A DNA stretch of 64,000 bases from NCBI GenBank assembly GCA_012523465.1, contig JAAYIK010000015.1, forward strand, positions 144,695 to 208,694, given 5' to 3'. Every line of letters starts with the position of its first letter. Position 1 is the stretch's first letter. Below are positions 17,606 to 31,176 of this stretch, one piece after another. Position numbers and translations under genes: made by a program. The notes beneath the pieces are model-generated. The model did not search any database. It was not told the origin of the DNA and saw only the letters and a program-made list of their open reading frames with translations. This DNA is from Lysobacteraceae bacterium. Its GTDB lineage: Bacteria > Pseudomonadota > Gammaproteobacteria > Nitrococcales > AK92.

Positions 17606-18022
17606 ATGTCAGCTGTCATTCGGAATCTCAACGAAGTCAAGGCCTACCGTGCCGCTTTCCATTTGCAGCAGCGCATCTACGTCCTGAGCCGTCATTGGCC
17701 GCGGGAAGAAGCTTATTCGCTGACGGCGCGTCTGCTGCGCTCGGTCCGCGCCATCGGGGCGGATCTCGCGCAGCTGTGGACGCGCCGGCCGGAGCCGGCG
17801 GAATTCACGGCGCGGCTCAGCATCGTCGATGCCGAGGTCGCCGAAACCGTGCACTGGCTGGAAACGGCCTATCGGTGCGGTTATCTGGAAAAAGAGCAGT
17901 ACCAGAGCCTAATAAAAGAGTGCGATGCCTTGTGCAATATGCTGACCGCCATGGCCAGAGCGAGCCAGAAAATCAGCGTGGAGGACGAAGCCGAACATAA
18001 AGTGTTCTGGCTGGATCGATAG
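17606..18022 (+). CDS. Four-helix-bundle protein, 23S rRNA intervening-sequence type (138 aa)
   Basis: The protein is almost wholly alpha-helical and fits the S23/IVP four-helix-bundle family: a YRAAFHLQQRIYVLSRHWPR start, a conserved SLTARLLRSVRAIGADLAQ second helix, and two further helices to residue 120. Family members occur inside 23S rRNA intervening sequences and as stand-alone genes; their biochemical role is unknown. An ACGGAGGG site precedes the ATG. It follows manC by 51 bases on the same strand and may be cotranscribed with it. No rRNA gene is nearby, so the intervening-sequence setting does not apply here. Confidence 0.75.
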   Translation: MSAVIRNLNEVKAYRAAFHLQQRIYVLSRHWPREEAYSLTARLLRSVRAIGADLAQLWTRRPEPAEFTARLSIVDAEVAETVHWLETAYRCGYLEKEQYQSLIKECDALCNMLTAMARASQKISVEDEAEHKVFWLDR

Positions 18023-18344
18023 GCGTGCGGTTTACGGGCCGTAACCGTTTCGGCCCTCGAGCGTTCAAGACGAAACCCTTGTCAGGGCGGCGCTGCCGCC
18101 GCGGGGAAAAACGGCGGCGGCCTTGCGGTCGCGCGCCGTTGGCAGCCAGCCCCAGGATTTGCTCGGCGGGACAAGTAAGAACAAGAACCGACCTGCCCGG
18201 CAGGAGTCCCTAGACGTCCCCATATTTAAAGACGTGCGTTCAGCGCGCCGTGCCGGCGGCGGCTGATTTGGCTGCGTCGGTTTACCGTCGGCCAGGACGG
18301 CGCTATCCTTGGCGGCCATCCACGGATTTTCGGTGATATTCCGA
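18023..18344. other. Intergenic region between the helix-bundle gene and miaB
   Basis: The 322-base gap contains a GC-rich inverted repeat near 18090-18120 (GCCGCCG / CGGCGGC) without a T-run. A candidate promoter for miaB at its right end is listed separately. No coding frame is supported. Confidence 0.4.
18281..18309 (+). promoter_or_regulatory. Candidate sigma-70 promoter of miaB
   Basis: TTTACC (18281-18286) and TATCCT (18304-18309) are separated by 17 bases, each matching the consensus at four of six positions. The start point would lie about 30 bases before the miaB ATG. Confidence 0.35.
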
Positions 18345-19691
18345 ATGGCGAAGAAGGTTTACGTCAAGACGCACGGCTGCCAGATGAACGAGTACGACTC
18401 GGCCAAGATGGCCGAGCTACTGGCGGCCGAGCGCGGGTTCGTGCGGGTGGACACGCCCGAGGAGGCGGACCTCATCCTGCTCAACACCTGCTCCATTCGG
18501 GAGAAGGCCCAGGAGAAGGTGTTCTCGCAGCTGGGGCAGTGGCGGCCCCTGAAGGAGCGGAACCCGGATCTTGTCATCGGCGTCGGCGGCTGCGTGGCCA
18601 GCCAGGAAGGCGAGGCGCTGGTCACGCGCGCGCCCTTCGTCGATATCGTGTTCGGGCCGCAGACGCTGCACCGGCTGCCGGAGCTTTACGACGAGGCGCT
18701 GCGCAGCCGGCGGCCGCAGATCGACGTCAGCTTCCCCGAGATCGAGAAGTTCGACCGCCTGCCGGAGCCGCGCGCCGAGGGGCCGACCGCCTACGTGTCG
18801 ATCATGGAAGGCTGCAGCAAGTACTGCACCTTCTGCGTGGTGCCCTACACGCGGGGCGAGGAGGTCAGCCGGCCGTTCGACGACGTCATCGCCGAGGTCG
18901 CCATGCTGGCCGAGCAGGGCGTGCGCGAGGTCAACCTGCTGGGGCAAAACGTCAACGCCTATCGCGGCCCCATGCACGACGGCACCATCGCCGACCTGGC
19001 CCTGCTGATCCACTACATCTCCGCCATCGATGGCATCGAGCGCATCCGCTACACCACCTCGCACCCGGCCGAGTTCTCGGACGCGCTGATCCAGGCCTAT
19101 GCCGACAATCCCAAGCTGGTGGACTACCTGCACCTGCCGGTGCAGTCCGGCTCCGACCGCATTCTGCGGATGATGAAGCGCGGCTACACGGTGGCGGAGT
19201 ACGTTGACAAGATCCGCCGGCTGCGGGAGATCCGGCCCAACATCAGCATCTCCACCGATTTCATCGTCGGCTTCCCGACCGAGACCGACGAGGACTTCGA
19301 GGCGACCATGGCGCTGATCGACGAGGTTGGGTTTGATCAGTCATTCAGCTTCATCTACAGCCCGCGGCCGGGCACGCCGGCAGCGCAGCTGGTGGACAAC
19401 ATTCCGCCGCAGGTGAAGTCGGAACGGTTGCAGCGGCTGCAGGCGGCCATCAACGCCAACGCCCAGCGTATCAGCCAGGCCATGGTCGGCACGGTGCAGA
19501 ACGTGCTGGTCACGCAGCCGTCCAAGAAGGATCCGCACCAGCTCGCCGGGCGCACCGAGAACAACCGGGTGGTGAACTTCTCCGGGCACCCGCGGCTGAT
19601 CGGGCACTTCGTGCAGGTGCGGATCACCGAGGCGCTGCCCAACTCGCTGCGTGGCGAGCTGGTGCGGGTGGACGAGGCCCAGGCTGTCTGA
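18345..19691 (+). CDS. miaB: tRNA-2-methylthio-N6-isopentenyladenosine methylthiotransferase MiaB (448 aa)
   Basis: This is a radical-SAM enzyme that adds the methylthio group to isopentenyl-A37 of tRNAs reading UNN codons. The N-terminal UPF0004 domain holds three cluster cysteines, starting with C12 in KTHGCQMN, then NTCS and GGCVAS. The radical-SAM CxxxCxxC is C157, C161 and C164. A C-terminal TRAM domain ([14 protein letters not shown]) binds RNA. I start at the ATG at 18345; a GTG four codons upstream is possible. It heads the conserved miaB-ybeZ-ybeY-ybeX-lnt order. Confidence 0.96.
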   Translation: MAKKVYVKTHGCQMNEYDSAKMAELLAAERGFVRVDTPEEADLILLNTCSIREKAQEKVFSQLGQWRPLKERNPDLVIGVGGCVASQEGEALVTRAPFVDIVFGPQTLHRLPELYDEALRSRRPQIDVSFPEIEKFDRLPEPRAEGPTAYVSIMEGCSKYCTFCVVPYTRGEEVSRPFDDVIAEVAMLAEQGVREVNLLGQNVNAYRGPMHDGTIADLALLIHYISAIDGIERIRYTTSHPAEFSDALIQAYADNPKLVDYLHLPVQSGSDRILRMMKRGYTVAEYVDKIRRLREIRPNISISTDFIVGFPTETDEDFEATMALIDEVGFDQSFSFIYSPRPGTPAAQLVDNIPPQVKSERLQRLQAAINANAQRISQAMVGTVQNVLVTQPSKKDPHQLAGRTENNRVVNFSGHPRLIGHFVQVRITEALPNSLRGELVRVDEAQAV

Positions 19692-19786
19692 TGCGAACGG
19701 GCTGTACTTCCGATATGATTTTTGGTATACGGCGCCGTCGGCATGCGCCGGCCCCATAGTGCGTACCGCAAACCGAGAGGAGCGGC

Positions 19787-20758
19787 TTGAAAGAGCAACC
19801 CCGCTTTCGGGACTTTTACCTAGAGCCTGCCGACAACAAGCGCCTGGCGCGCCTGGGCGGGCAGTTCGACGAGAATCTGAGGCAGGTCGAGCGCCGCCTT
19901 GGAGTGGAAATCAACAACCGCGGCCATCGCTTCCGCGTCAGCGGCGAGCCGGACAACATCGACGCCGCCGTGCGCGTGCTGCATGAGCTGTATGACGCAA
20001 CCGAGCGGGAGGAGCTGACCCCCGAGCGGGTGCATTTGTATTTGCAGGCTGCCAGCGTGGCCGAACACCGATCCGTCAACGGCGAAGACAAGCAAGAAGT
20101 GGTGATCCGGACCCGGCGCGGCGAGATCCGCGGCCGCGGCCCGAACCAGCGTCGTTACCTCAAGGCCATCCGCGAGCACGATCTCAACTTCGGTATCGGC
20201 CCGGCCGGCACCGGCAAGACCTATCTTGCCGTCGCCTCGGCGGTTGAGGCGCTGGAGACCGAGCGCGCCAAGCGCATCGTGCTGGTGCGCCCGGCGGTGG
20301 AGGCGGGCGAGCGGCTGGGTTTCCTGCCCGGGGATCTCGCGCAGAAGGTCGACCCCTACTTGCGGCCGCTCTATGATGCCCTCTTCGACATGCTGGGCTA
20401 CGACCGGGTCGGCAAGCTGATCGAGCGTAACGTCATCGAGATCGCGCCGCTGGCCTACATGCGCGGGCGGACTCTGAACAACTCCTTCATCATCCTCGAC
20501 GAGGCGCAGAACACCACCGTCGAGCAGATGAAGATGTTCCTCACCCGGCTCGGCTTCGGCTCCACCGCGGTGGTGACCGGCGACGTGACCCAGATCGACC
20601 TGCCGCCCGGCAAGCCTTCCGGGCTGCGCGATGCCATGCGCATCCTCAAGAACGTGGAAGGGATCAGCTTCACCTACTTCGACCACAGCGACGTGGTGCG
20701 CCACCCGCTGGTGCAGCGGATCGTTCAGGCCTACGATCAGGCCGAGGACAAGAAGTGA
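19787..20758 (+). CDS. ybeZ: PhoH-family ATPase YbeZ (323 aa)
   Basis: This is a cytoplasmic P-loop ATPase with Walker A GPAGTGKT at residues 138-145 and Walker [10 protein letters not shown] near 235-243. The N-terminal region (about 20-110) is KH-like, with [16 protein letters not shown]. In other bacteria YbeZ works with YbeY in rRNA and ribosome quality control. The TTG start is supported by GAGAGGAGC just upstream. It overlaps the next gene by four bases (GTGA), so a dehydrogenase gene sits between ybeZ and ybeY. Confidence 0.93.
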   Translation: MKEQPRFRDFYLEPADNKRLARLGGQFDENLRQVERRLGVEINNRGHRFRVSGEPDNIDAAVRVLHELYDATEREELTPERVHLYLQAASVAEHRSVNGEDKQEVVIRTRRGEIRGRGPNQRRYLKAIREHDLNFGIGPAGTGKTYLAVASAVEALETERAKRIVLVRPAVEAGERLGFLPGDLAQKVDPYLRPLYDALFDMLGYDRVGKLIERNVIEIAPLAYMRGRTLNNSFIILDEAQNTTVEQMKMFLTRLGFGSTAVVTGDVTQIDLPPGKPSGLRDAMRILKNVEGISFTYFDHSDVVRHPLVQRIVQAYDQAEDKK

Positions 20759-21723
20759 GCGGAGCGATGCGGGCAGCATTCCTGGACCTTGCCAGCTTCG
20801 AACCCGAGGATCTGGATCTTGCGCCGCTGCGGCGGGTGCTGCCGGATCTTACGCTCTACGACGAGACCGCGCCCGAGCAGGTCGAGGCGCGGCTTGCGGG
20901 GGTGGAGGTAGCCATCATCAGCAAGGTGCGAATGACGGCCGAGGTGCTTGCCGCGGCGCCGGCGCTCAAGCTCATCCTGGTCGCCGCCACCGGCACCGAC
21001 AACGTCGACCTGCAGGCGGCGCAGGAGCGCGGCATCGCCGTCTACAACTGCCAGGCCTACGGCACTGCCGCCGTCGCCCAGCACACCATGGCGCTCATGC
21101 TGGCATTGGCGACCAGGCTGCTGGATTACCATGCCGCAGTGCGCGAGGGACGCTGGCAAAGGGCGCGTCACTTCTGCCTGCTCGACTACCCCATCGCGGA
21201 GCTGGCCGGGCGCACGCTCGGCATCGTCGGCTATGGGGAGATCGGCAAGGCTGTGGCGCGGCTGGCGGAGGCGTTCGGCATGCGCGTGCTGGTGGCAGCG
21301 CGTCCGGGCGGGGGGCCGGCACCAGAAGGACGGCTGCCGCTTGACGAGCTGCTGCCGCAGGTGGACGTGCTCAGCCTGCACTGCCCGCTCACCCCGGCCA
21401 CCCGCAACCTGATCGGCGAGCGCGAGCTGCGGCGCATGCCCCGGCATGCCTTCCTCATCAATGTCGCCCGTGGCGGTCTGGTCGACGAGGCGGCGCTCGC
21501 CAAGGCCCTGCGCGAGGGCTGGATCGCGGGGGCGGGCGTGGACGTCCTCAGCAGCGAGCCGCCCCGCGACGGCAACCCGCTGCTCGAACCCGACATCCCC
21601 AACCTCATCGTCACCCCGCACAGCGCCTGGGGCAGCCGCGAGGCGCGCCAGCGCATCATCGAACAAATGGCGGAGAACGTTCTCGCCTTCCGGGCGGGGG
21701 ACGGCCGTCGCCGCATCGTCTGA
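20755..21723 (+). CDS. D-2-hydroxyacid dehydrogenase, glycerate dehydrogenase-like (322 aa)
   Basis: This is an NAD(P)-dependent D-isomer-specific 2-hydroxyacid dehydrogenase. The nucleotide-binding [21 protein letters not shown] includes GYGEIG from about residue 159. The catalytic trio is visible as the Arg in [11 protein letters not shown], the Glu in DVLSSEPP and the His in TPHSAWGS. It probably interconverts hydroxypyruvate and glycerate (HprA-like), but the family is broad. The GTG start overlaps the ybeZ stop and has GAGGA six bases upstream; an ATG at 20767 is an alternative. It is an extra member of the ybeZ-ybeY block and is translationally linked to ybeZ. Confidence 0.88.
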   Translation: MSGAMRAAFLDLASFEPEDLDLAPLRRVLPDLTLYDETAPEQVEARLAGVEVAIISKVRMTAEVLAAAPALKLILVAATGTDNVDLQAAQERGIAVYNCQAYGTAAVAQHTMALMLALATRLLDYHAAVREGRWQRARHFCLLDYPIAELAGRTLGIVGYGEIGKAVARLAEAFGMRVLVAARPGGGPAPEGRLPLDELLPQVDVLSLHCPLTPATRNLIGERELRRMPRHAFLINVARGGLVDEAALAKALREGWIAGAGVDVLSSEPPRDGNPLLEPDIPNLIVTPHSAWGSREARQRIIEQMAENVLAFRAGDGRRRIV

Positions 21724-21810
21724 GCGGGAGCAGGTCCCGCTTGCCACCACGAGCGGCCGCCGGCGCCGGCCGGCGAAGCCATCCCGGGCTAGGGACCACG
21801 GAGCGCGAGC

Positions 21811-22281
21811 ATGCAACTGGAAGTCGACGTTCAATACGCCAGCAACCTTCCCGATCTGCCAGACGAGGACACGCTCCGCTGCTGGGTGGCGGCGGCTCTG
21901 GCCGATGAGCGGCAGGAGGCCGAGCTCACCATCCGCATCGTCGACGAGGAGGAGAGCCGGATCCTCAACCGCGACTACCGCGGCAAGGACAAGCCGACCA
22001 ACGTGCTCTCGTTCCCCTTCGAGGCACCGCCGGGCCTGGACGCTTGGCCGCTGCTGGGGGATCTGGTGATCTGCGCGCCGGTGGTGGCGCGCGAAGCGGT
22101 GGAGCAGGGCAAGCCGCTCATGGCGCACTGGGCGCACATGGTGGTCCATGGCGTCTTGCACCTGCTTGGTTATGATCACGAGGAGGACGAGGACGCTGAG
22201 ATCATGGAGGCGCTGGAGATCCAGCGGCTTGAGGGTTTGGGGATAGCGAACCCATATATCGATCGAAGCGCCGATTCCTGA
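21811..22281 (+). CDS. ybeY: Endoribonuclease YbeY (156 aa)
   Basis: This is a single-strand-specific zinc-dependent RNase involved in 16S rRNA 3'-end maturation and 70S ribosome quality control. The metal motif [11 protein letters not shown] gives H113, H117 and H123. [18 protein letters not shown], a core family block, lies around residues 55-72. The length is typical. It is 87 bases after the dehydrogenase gene and before corC, as in most gammaproteobacteria apart from the inserted dehydrogenase. Confidence 0.95.
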   Translation: MQLEVDVQYASNLPDLPDEDTLRCWVAAALADERQEAELTIRIVDEEESRILNRDYRGKDKPTNVLSFPFEAPPGLDAWPLLGDLVICAPVVAREAVEQGKPLMAHWAHMVVHGVLHLLGYDHEEDEDAEIMEALEIQRLEGLGIANPYIDRSADS

Positions 22282-22352
22282 ATCGCTCCGTCCTCGAGCG
22301 GGCTGTCGCATCCGCAGCGACACTGACCGGCGAGTCTTTTGGGTAGAGCCTG

Positions 22353-22390
22353 TTTCGGTAGAGCAGCCGAAGCGCGCAGGTCTACCGAAA
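22353..22390. repeat. Perfect 10-bp inverted repeat upstream of corC
   Basis: TTTCGGTAGA (22353-22362) and TCTACCGAAA (22381-22390) are exact inverted copies with an 18-base spacer. A further GGTAGAGC copy lies just upstream at about 22342. The symmetric arms could be an operator or an mRNA stem in the ybeY-corC spacer. There is no T-run after it. Confidence 0.45.
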
Positions 22391-22568
22391 TGGGTTCAAC
22401 AAGAAGATTGCCGAGCGCAGGGCGTGCCAGCCGGCGTGCTGCCGTCGTGCGGCGTTTTTGCCAAACGCTATGCGCTCGGCGGCCCGAGAGGTCGCACAAC
22501 GGCGGCCTTTCGTACTAAACTCGCCCTTGGGCGTCTTGCCCGGAATGTACGGAGCCGTTTCACAGCGA

Positions 22569-23453
22569 ATGAGCGACGACCAACCTAGTCACAGTAACGG
22601 CCAGCGATCGTGGCTGGAGCGCCTGACCCAGGTTCTGGCAGGCAACGAGCCGAGAGACAAGGACGATCTGATCGAGCTGTTACACGACGCGCATCAGCGG
22701 GGCCTGCTCGAAGCCGATGCATTGGCGATGATCGAAGGCGTACTGCATGTCTCCGAGCAGCAAGTACGCGACATCATGGTTCCCCGCTCCCAAGTCGTAG
22801 TCCTTTCCAAAACCGACGACCCTCGCGAGTGGCTGCCGACAGTGCTCGAGCACGGCTTCTCCCGCTACCCCGTGGTGGGGGAGAACCGCGACGACGTGCT
22901 GGGCATCCTGATCGCCAAGGACCTGCTGCGCTACTTCGGCAAGGAGCCCGTCGAGTTCAACATGCGCGAGCTGCTGCGGCCGGCCTTGTTCATCCCCGAG
23001 AGCAAGCGCCTCAATGCGTTGCTCAAGCAGTTCCAGGAGAGCCGCAACCACATGGCCATCGTGGTTGACGAGTACGGCGGCCTGGCGGGGCTCGTGACCA
23101 TGGAGGACGTGATCGAGCAGATCGTCGGCGAGATCGACGACGAGCATGACTTCGACGAGGACAGCTACATCCTGGAGCACGAGCACGGCCACAGCCTGGT
23201 CAAGGCCCTTACGCCCATCGACGAGTTCAATGCCCATTTCGGCACCCAGCTCAGCGACGATGAGTTCGACACCATCGGCGGCCTGGTGGCCCACCACTTT
23301 GGGCATGTGCCTCGTCGCGGGGAGTCGGTGATCATCGGCTCGCAGCAGTTCCAGGTGATTCGAGCCGACAACCGGCGCATCCATCTGTTGATGGTGTCGC
23401 CCGCACCGGTCGAGAGCCCCCGCCTGGAGGCGACCGGCAGCAATCCGCACTAG
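22569..23453 (+). CDS. corC: CorC/YbeX-type CBS-domain protein (294 aa)
   Basis: The protein has a CBS-domain pair (about residues 70-190, with DIMVPRSQVVVL and HMAIVVDEYGGLAGLVTMEDVIEQIVGEI) and a C-terminal CorC/HlyC transporter-associated domain from about 205 (SLVKALTPIDEFNAHFG). It lacks the N-terminal membrane domain of larger relatives. It is linked to magnesium/cobalt efflux and ribosome metabolism; the exact mechanism is unsettled. The start is the ATG giving MSDDQPSHSN, the usual family beginning; its ribosome site is distant. An upstream ATG at about 22542 is possible. Confidence 0.92.
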   Translation: MSDDQPSHSNGQRSWLERLTQVLAGNEPRDKDDLIELLHDAHQRGLLEADALAMIEGVLHVSEQQVRDIMVPRSQVVVLSKTDDPREWLPTVLEHGFSRYPVVGENRDDVLGILIAKDLLRYFGKEPVEFNMRELLRPALFIPESKRLNALLKQFQESRNHMAIVVDEYGGLAGLVTMEDVIEQIVGEIDDEHDFDEDSYILEHEHGHSLVKALTPIDEFNAHFGTQLSDDEFDTIGGLVAHHFGHVPRRGESVIIGSQQFQVIRADNRRIHLLMVSPAPVESPRLEATGSNPH

Positions 23454-23465
23454 GCGTAGCCGTCC

Positions 23466-24992
23466 GTGACCCGGCTGCAGGAGATCCTGACTTGCCGCTG
23501 GGCGCCGGCGCTCGCGCTGGCTGCAGGCGCGCTCCTGCCGCTGGCGTTCGCGCCGTTCGGCTGGTGGTGGCTGGCGCCGCTGGCGCTGGCCTTGCTGTTC
23601 GCGATCGGCGCGGCGGCGCCTGCCCGCACCGCCGCCTGGGCCGGCTACTGCTTCGGCCTGGGGTTCTACGGCATCGGCGTCTCCTGGATCTTCATCAGCA
23701 TCAGCCGCTACGGCCAGAGCGGGCCCGTGCTGGCCGGCCTGGCGACGGTGCTGTTCGTAGTGTTCCTGGCGTTGTTCCCCTGGCTGTGCGTGAGAATCGC
23801 CAGGCGACTGCGTCCGGGCACGGGCTTCGCGGCGGTGGCGGTCGCCTTTCCGGCGGTCTGGCTGCTGCTGGAATGGGTGCGGACCTGGCTGTTGACGGGA
23901 TTCCCCTGGCTGCTGCTCGGCTACAGCCAGACCGATGGGCCGCTGGCGCCGCTGGCGCCGGTGACCGGGGTGCTGGGGCTGCGCCTGGCGCTGGGCTTTG
24001 TCGGCGGGCTGCTGGGCTGGCTGCTGCTGGTGCCGCGTCCGCGGCGGTGGCTGCCCGCCCTGGCGGCGCTGGCGCTGATCCTGACCGGCGCCAGGCTGCT
24101 GGAGCGTGACTGGACCCAGCCCTCCGGGGAGCCGCTGTCGGTGGTGCTGATCCAGGGCAACATCCCGCAGGAGCTGAAATGGTCGCCGGAGTTCCTGCAG
24201 TTCACCCTGGATCGCTACCGCGAGCTGACTGAGCGGCATTTGGGCGTGGACCTGATCGTCTGGCCGGAAGCCGCGCTGCCCAACTGGTATCACGCGCTGG
24301 CCGTTGACTATCTGGATCCGCTGGCCGAGCGGGCGCTGGCGCACGGCACTGAGCTGGTGCTGGGGATACCTTTCGCCGACCTGCGTACGGGCGACGCCTA
24401 TAACAGCATCATCAGCCTGGGTGTTGAGCCCGGGATCTACCACAAGCGACACCTGGTGCCGTTCGGCGAGTACGTGCCGCTGCGGGATTTCTTCGGGCGG
24501 ACGCTGGACATCCTCGGCGCGCCCATGTCGGACTTCCAGGCCGGCAAGGAAAGCCTGCCGCTGCGGGCAGCGGGGCGCGACGTCGGGGTCTCGGTCTGCT
24601 ACGAGGTGGCGTTCGGGCCGGAGGTGGCGGATCCGCTGCCGGCGGCGGAATTCCTCATCAACGTCAGTAACGACGCCTGGTTCGGCGACTCGCTGGCGCC
24701 GCACCAGCATCTGCAAATGGCGCGCATGCGCGCGCTCGAGACCGGCCGCGCCATGCTGCGGGCCACCAACACCGGCATCACCGCGGTTCTGGACCACAAG
24801 GGGCGCATCGTCGCCCAGGCGCCGCAGTTCGAGGTGGCGACCCTGAGCGCGGAAATCACCCCGCGCCAGGGCGCGACGCCCTACGTGCTCTGGCGTGACA
24901 AGCCGGTGCTCGGGGCGTTGGCGCTGATCTTCGCCGCGCTGCTGGTTGCCCGCGCACTGGAGAGCCGTCAGCTGGACCGCCCGGCCGCGTAA
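23466..24992 (+). CDS. lnt: Apolipoprotein N-acyltransferase Lnt (508 aa)
   Basis: This inner-membrane enzyme performs the last step of lipoprotein maturation, N-acylation of the diacylglyceryl cysteine. The N-terminal half has about six transmembrane helices up to residue 210. The periplasmic nitrilase-like domain carries the Glu in WPEAALP, the Lys in YHKRHLVPFGEY and the catalytic C378 in SVCYE. A final helix lies near 480-500. The start is a GTG 12 bases after corC, consistent with an operon. Its action is needed for lipoproteins such as LptE encoded nearby. Confidence 0.94.
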   Translation: MTRLQEILTCRWAPALALAAGALLPLAFAPFGWWWLAPLALALLFAIGAAAPARTAAWAGYCFGLGFYGIGVSWIFISISRYGQSGPVLAGLATVLFVVFLALFPWLCVRIARRLRPGTGFAAVAVAFPAVWLLLEWVRTWLLTGFPWLLLGYSQTDGPLAPLAPVTGVLGLRLALGFVGGLLGWLLLVPRPRRWLPALAALALILTGARLLERDWTQPSGEPLSVVLIQGNIPQELKWSPEFLQFTLDRYRELTERHLGVDLIVWPEAALPNWYHALAVDYLDPLAERALAHGTELVLGIPFADLRTGDAYNSIISLGVEPGIYHKRHLVPFGEYVPLRDFFGRTLDILGAPMSDFQAGKESLPLRAAGRDVGVSVCYEVAFGPEVADPLPAAEFLINVSNDAWFGDSLAPHQHLQMARMRALETGRAMLRATNTGITAVLDHKGRIVAQAPQFEVATLSAEITPRQGATPYVLWRDKPVLGALALIFAALLVARALESRQLDRPAA

Positions 24993-25001
24993 GCCGCGCG
25001 C

Positions 25002-28814
<3,813 letters not shown>

Positions 28815-28826
28815 GAGTAGCGGACC

Positions 28827-29840
28827 TTGATCCGGCCGGACGAGCTGGAACGCCACCTGTCCCGCCGCTTGGCACCGGTTTACCTGATCGGCGGCGAGGA
28901 GCCGCTATTCGTCCGCGAAGCGCAGGATGCGGTGCGGGCAGCGGCCCGCAAGGCAGGCTATGCCGAGCGGGTGGTGCTGGATGTCGAATCGGGGTTCGAT
29001 TGGAACCGCCTGGCCGAGGCCGCCGCCAATCTGTCCTTGTTCGGTGACCGCCGCCTGATCGAGCTGCGGCTGCCGACCGGCCGGCCGGGCTCCGCCGGCA
29101 GCAAGGCCATCGCCGACTACTGCCAGGCGCCCAGTCCGGACGCCATTCTGCTCATCCTTACCGGCGCGTTGGACGCCGGCCAGCGGCGCGCCGCTTGGGT
29201 CAACACGATCGAAAAGGAGGGCGTGTTCGTCTACGCCTGGCCGCTGCCCTTGCCGCAGCTGCCACAGTGGGTCGAGGAGCGGCTGCGGCGGCACGGGCTG
29301 AGCGCCACGCCGGAGGCGGTCGAGCTGCTGGCGCTGCGCTCCGAAGGCAACCTGCTGGCCGCGGCGCAGGAGGTGGAAAAGCTCGCCCTGCTGTTCGACA
29401 AGGGCGCTCGGCTGGATGCCGAGCAGGTGGCGGCGGCCGTTGCCGATAGCGCGCGCTATACGGTGTTCGACCTGTCGGATGCCGTGCTGCGCGGGCAGCT
29501 TGGCCGCTGCGTGCGCATCCTGCGCGGCCTGCAGGACGAGGGCGAGGAGCCGGTGCTGGCGCTGTGGGCGCTGGCCCGCGACCTGCGGGTGGCGACCGGG
29601 CTGGCCGAGGGCGCGCCGGCGCAGGAGCTGTTCAAGCAGGAGAAAGTGTTCGGCAAGGTGCAGCAGGCGGCGTTGCAGCGGCTGGCCCAGCAGGCGCCGG
29701 CAGCGGCGCTGCGCGAGCTGTTGCAGCAGGCAGCCAGGATCGACCGGATCATCAAGGGCGTGGCCACCGGCAGGCCGTGGGACGAACTGTTACAATTGAC
29801 GACAGCCGCGGCGCGCCTTGCGGGCCGCGGCGGGCGCTGA
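28827..29840 (+). CDS. holA: DNA polymerase III delta subunit HolA (337 aa)
   Basis: This clamp-loader subunit opens the beta sliding clamp. The N-terminal AAA-like domain begins with [14 protein letters not shown]. The conserved helix-rich C-terminal collar domain includes LWALARDLR and the IDRIIKG segment near the end. The length agrees with the family. The start is a TTG with TAGGAG 11 bases upstream; no ATG lies near. It sits 12 bases after lptE in the conserved leuS-lptE-holA order. Confidence 0.92.
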   Translation: MIRPDELERHLSRRLAPVYLIGGEEPLFVREAQDAVRAAARKAGYAERVVLDVESGFDWNRLAEAAANLSLFGDRRLIELRLPTGRPGSAGSKAIADYCQAPSPDAILLILTGALDAGQRRAAWVNTIEKEGVFVYAWPLPLPQLPQWVEERLRRHGLSATPEAVELLALRSEGNLLAAAQEVEKLALLFDKGARLDAEQVAAAVADSARYTVFDLSDAVLRGQLGRCVRILRGLQDEGEEPVLALWALARDLRVATGLAEGAPAQELFKQEKVFGKVQQAALQRLAQQAPAAALRELLQQAARIDRIIKGVATGRPWDELLQLTTAAARLAGRGGR

Positions 29841-29907
29841 CCAGGAGCCTTGCCGCCGCCAGCGCGGCCGGTCGGCGCGCGCTGGCGAATCAATGCAGGA
29901 ATCAGCC

Positions 29908-31173
29908 ATGACCGACATCGATATCCAAACCTACATGCAGACCTTGGGCCGGCAGGCGCGCCAGGCTTCGCGTGCGCTGGGCCGGGCCGAGACCGGCGTC
30001 AAGAACGACGCCCTGCTGCAGATCGCGGCCGCGATCGAGCAGTCCACCGAGCGGCTGCTGGCCGCCAACGAAAAGGACCTGGCGGCCGGCCGTGCCAACG
30101 GCCTGGACGCAGCGCTCCTGGATCGGCTGGAGCTCAATGCCGAGCGCATCGCCACGATGGCGGAAGGGCTGCGCCAGATCGCCGCGCTGCCCGATCCGGT
30201 CGGCGCGATACGGGATATGGCTTATCGGCCCAGCGGCATACAGGTGGGCCGCATGCGGGTGCCGCTGGGGGTGGTCGGGATCATTTACGAATCCCGGCCC
30301 AACGTGACCGCCGATGCGGCAGGGCTGTGCCTTAAGGCCGGCAACGCCACCATCCTGCGGGGCGGGTCCGAGGCGCTGCACTCCAACATGGCCATCGCCG
30401 AATGCATCCACGCCGGCCTGCGCCGGGCCGGGTTGCCGGAGACGGCGGTGCAGGTAGTGGAGACCACCGACCGGGCGGCGGTGGGCGAGCTGATCCGCAT
30501 GAACCGATACGTCGACGTGCTGGTGCCGCGCGGCGGGAAGAGCCTGATTGAGCGGATCACGCAAGAGGCGACCGTGCCAGTGATCAAGCACCTGGACGGC
30601 GTCTGCCACGTCTACATCGACGACCGCGCCGACCGCGAGAAGGCGTTGCAGGTGGCGCTGAACGCCAAGACCCAGCGCTACGGCACCTGCAACACGGCCG
30701 AGACCCTGCTGGTCGCCGCCGGCATCGCCGAGTCCATCCTGCCGGAGCTGGCCGAGCGCTACAGCGCCGCTGGGGTGGAGCTGCGCGGCTGCGAGCGGGC
30801 GCGGGCGCTGGTGCCCTCCATGCGGCCCGCGACCGAGGAGGACTGGAGCGAGGAATACCTGGCGCCGATCCTGGCGGTGCGCATCGTCGACGACCTGGAC
30901 CAGGCCATCGAGCACATCGAGACCTATGGCTCGCACCACACCGACGCCATCGTCACGGAGGATTACAGCCGGGCCTGGCGCTTCCTGCGGGAAGTGGATT
31001 CCAGCTCGGTCATGGTGAATGCGTCCACCCGCTTCGCCGACGGCTTCGAGTACGGTTTGGGCGCCGAGATCGGCATCAGCACCGACAAGCTGCACGCCCG
31101 CGGTCCGGTGGGGCTGGAGGGCCTGACGACGGAGAAATTCGTCGTCCTGGGAGATGGTCATATCCGCCGTTGA
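29908..31173 (+). CDS. proA: Gamma-glutamyl phosphate reductase ProA (421 aa)
   Basis: The enzyme reduces gamma-glutamyl phosphate to glutamate-5-semialdehyde, the second step of proline synthesis. It is an aldehyde-dehydrogenase-fold protein with the catalytic cysteine C261 in RYGTCNTAE and the family segments [12 protein letters not shown] and [20 protein letters not shown] chose the ATG at 29908 because GCAGGA lies eight bases upstream; an ATG five codons earlier is possible. It sits between holA and nadD, as in several gammaproteobacteria but not E. coli. Confidence 0.96.
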   Translation: MTDIDIQTYMQTLGRQARQASRALGRAETGVKNDALLQIAAAIEQSTERLLAANEKDLAAGRANGLDAALLDRLELNAERIATMAEGLRQIAALPDPVGAIRDMAYRPSGIQVGRMRVPLGVVGIIYESRPNVTADAAGLCLKAGNATILRGGSEALHSNMAIAECIHAGLRRAGLPETAVQVVETTDRAAVGELIRMNRYVDVLVPRGGKSLIERITQEATVPVIKHLDGVCHVYIDDRADREKALQVALNAKTQRYGTCNTAETLLVAAGIAESILPELAERYSAAGVELRGCERARALVPSMRPATEEDWSEEYLAPILAVRIVDDLDQAIEHIETYGSHHTDAIVTEDYSRAWRFLREVDSSSVMVNASTRFADGFEYGLGAEIGISTDKLHARGPVGLEGLTTEKFVVLGDGHIRR

Positions 31174-31176
31174 CGC

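Noticed and set aside
22680..24797. 705-codon open frame opposite corC and lnt
   Set aside because: It spans two well-supported genes and is rich in Arg, Gln and His repeats, typical of antisense GC-rich frames.
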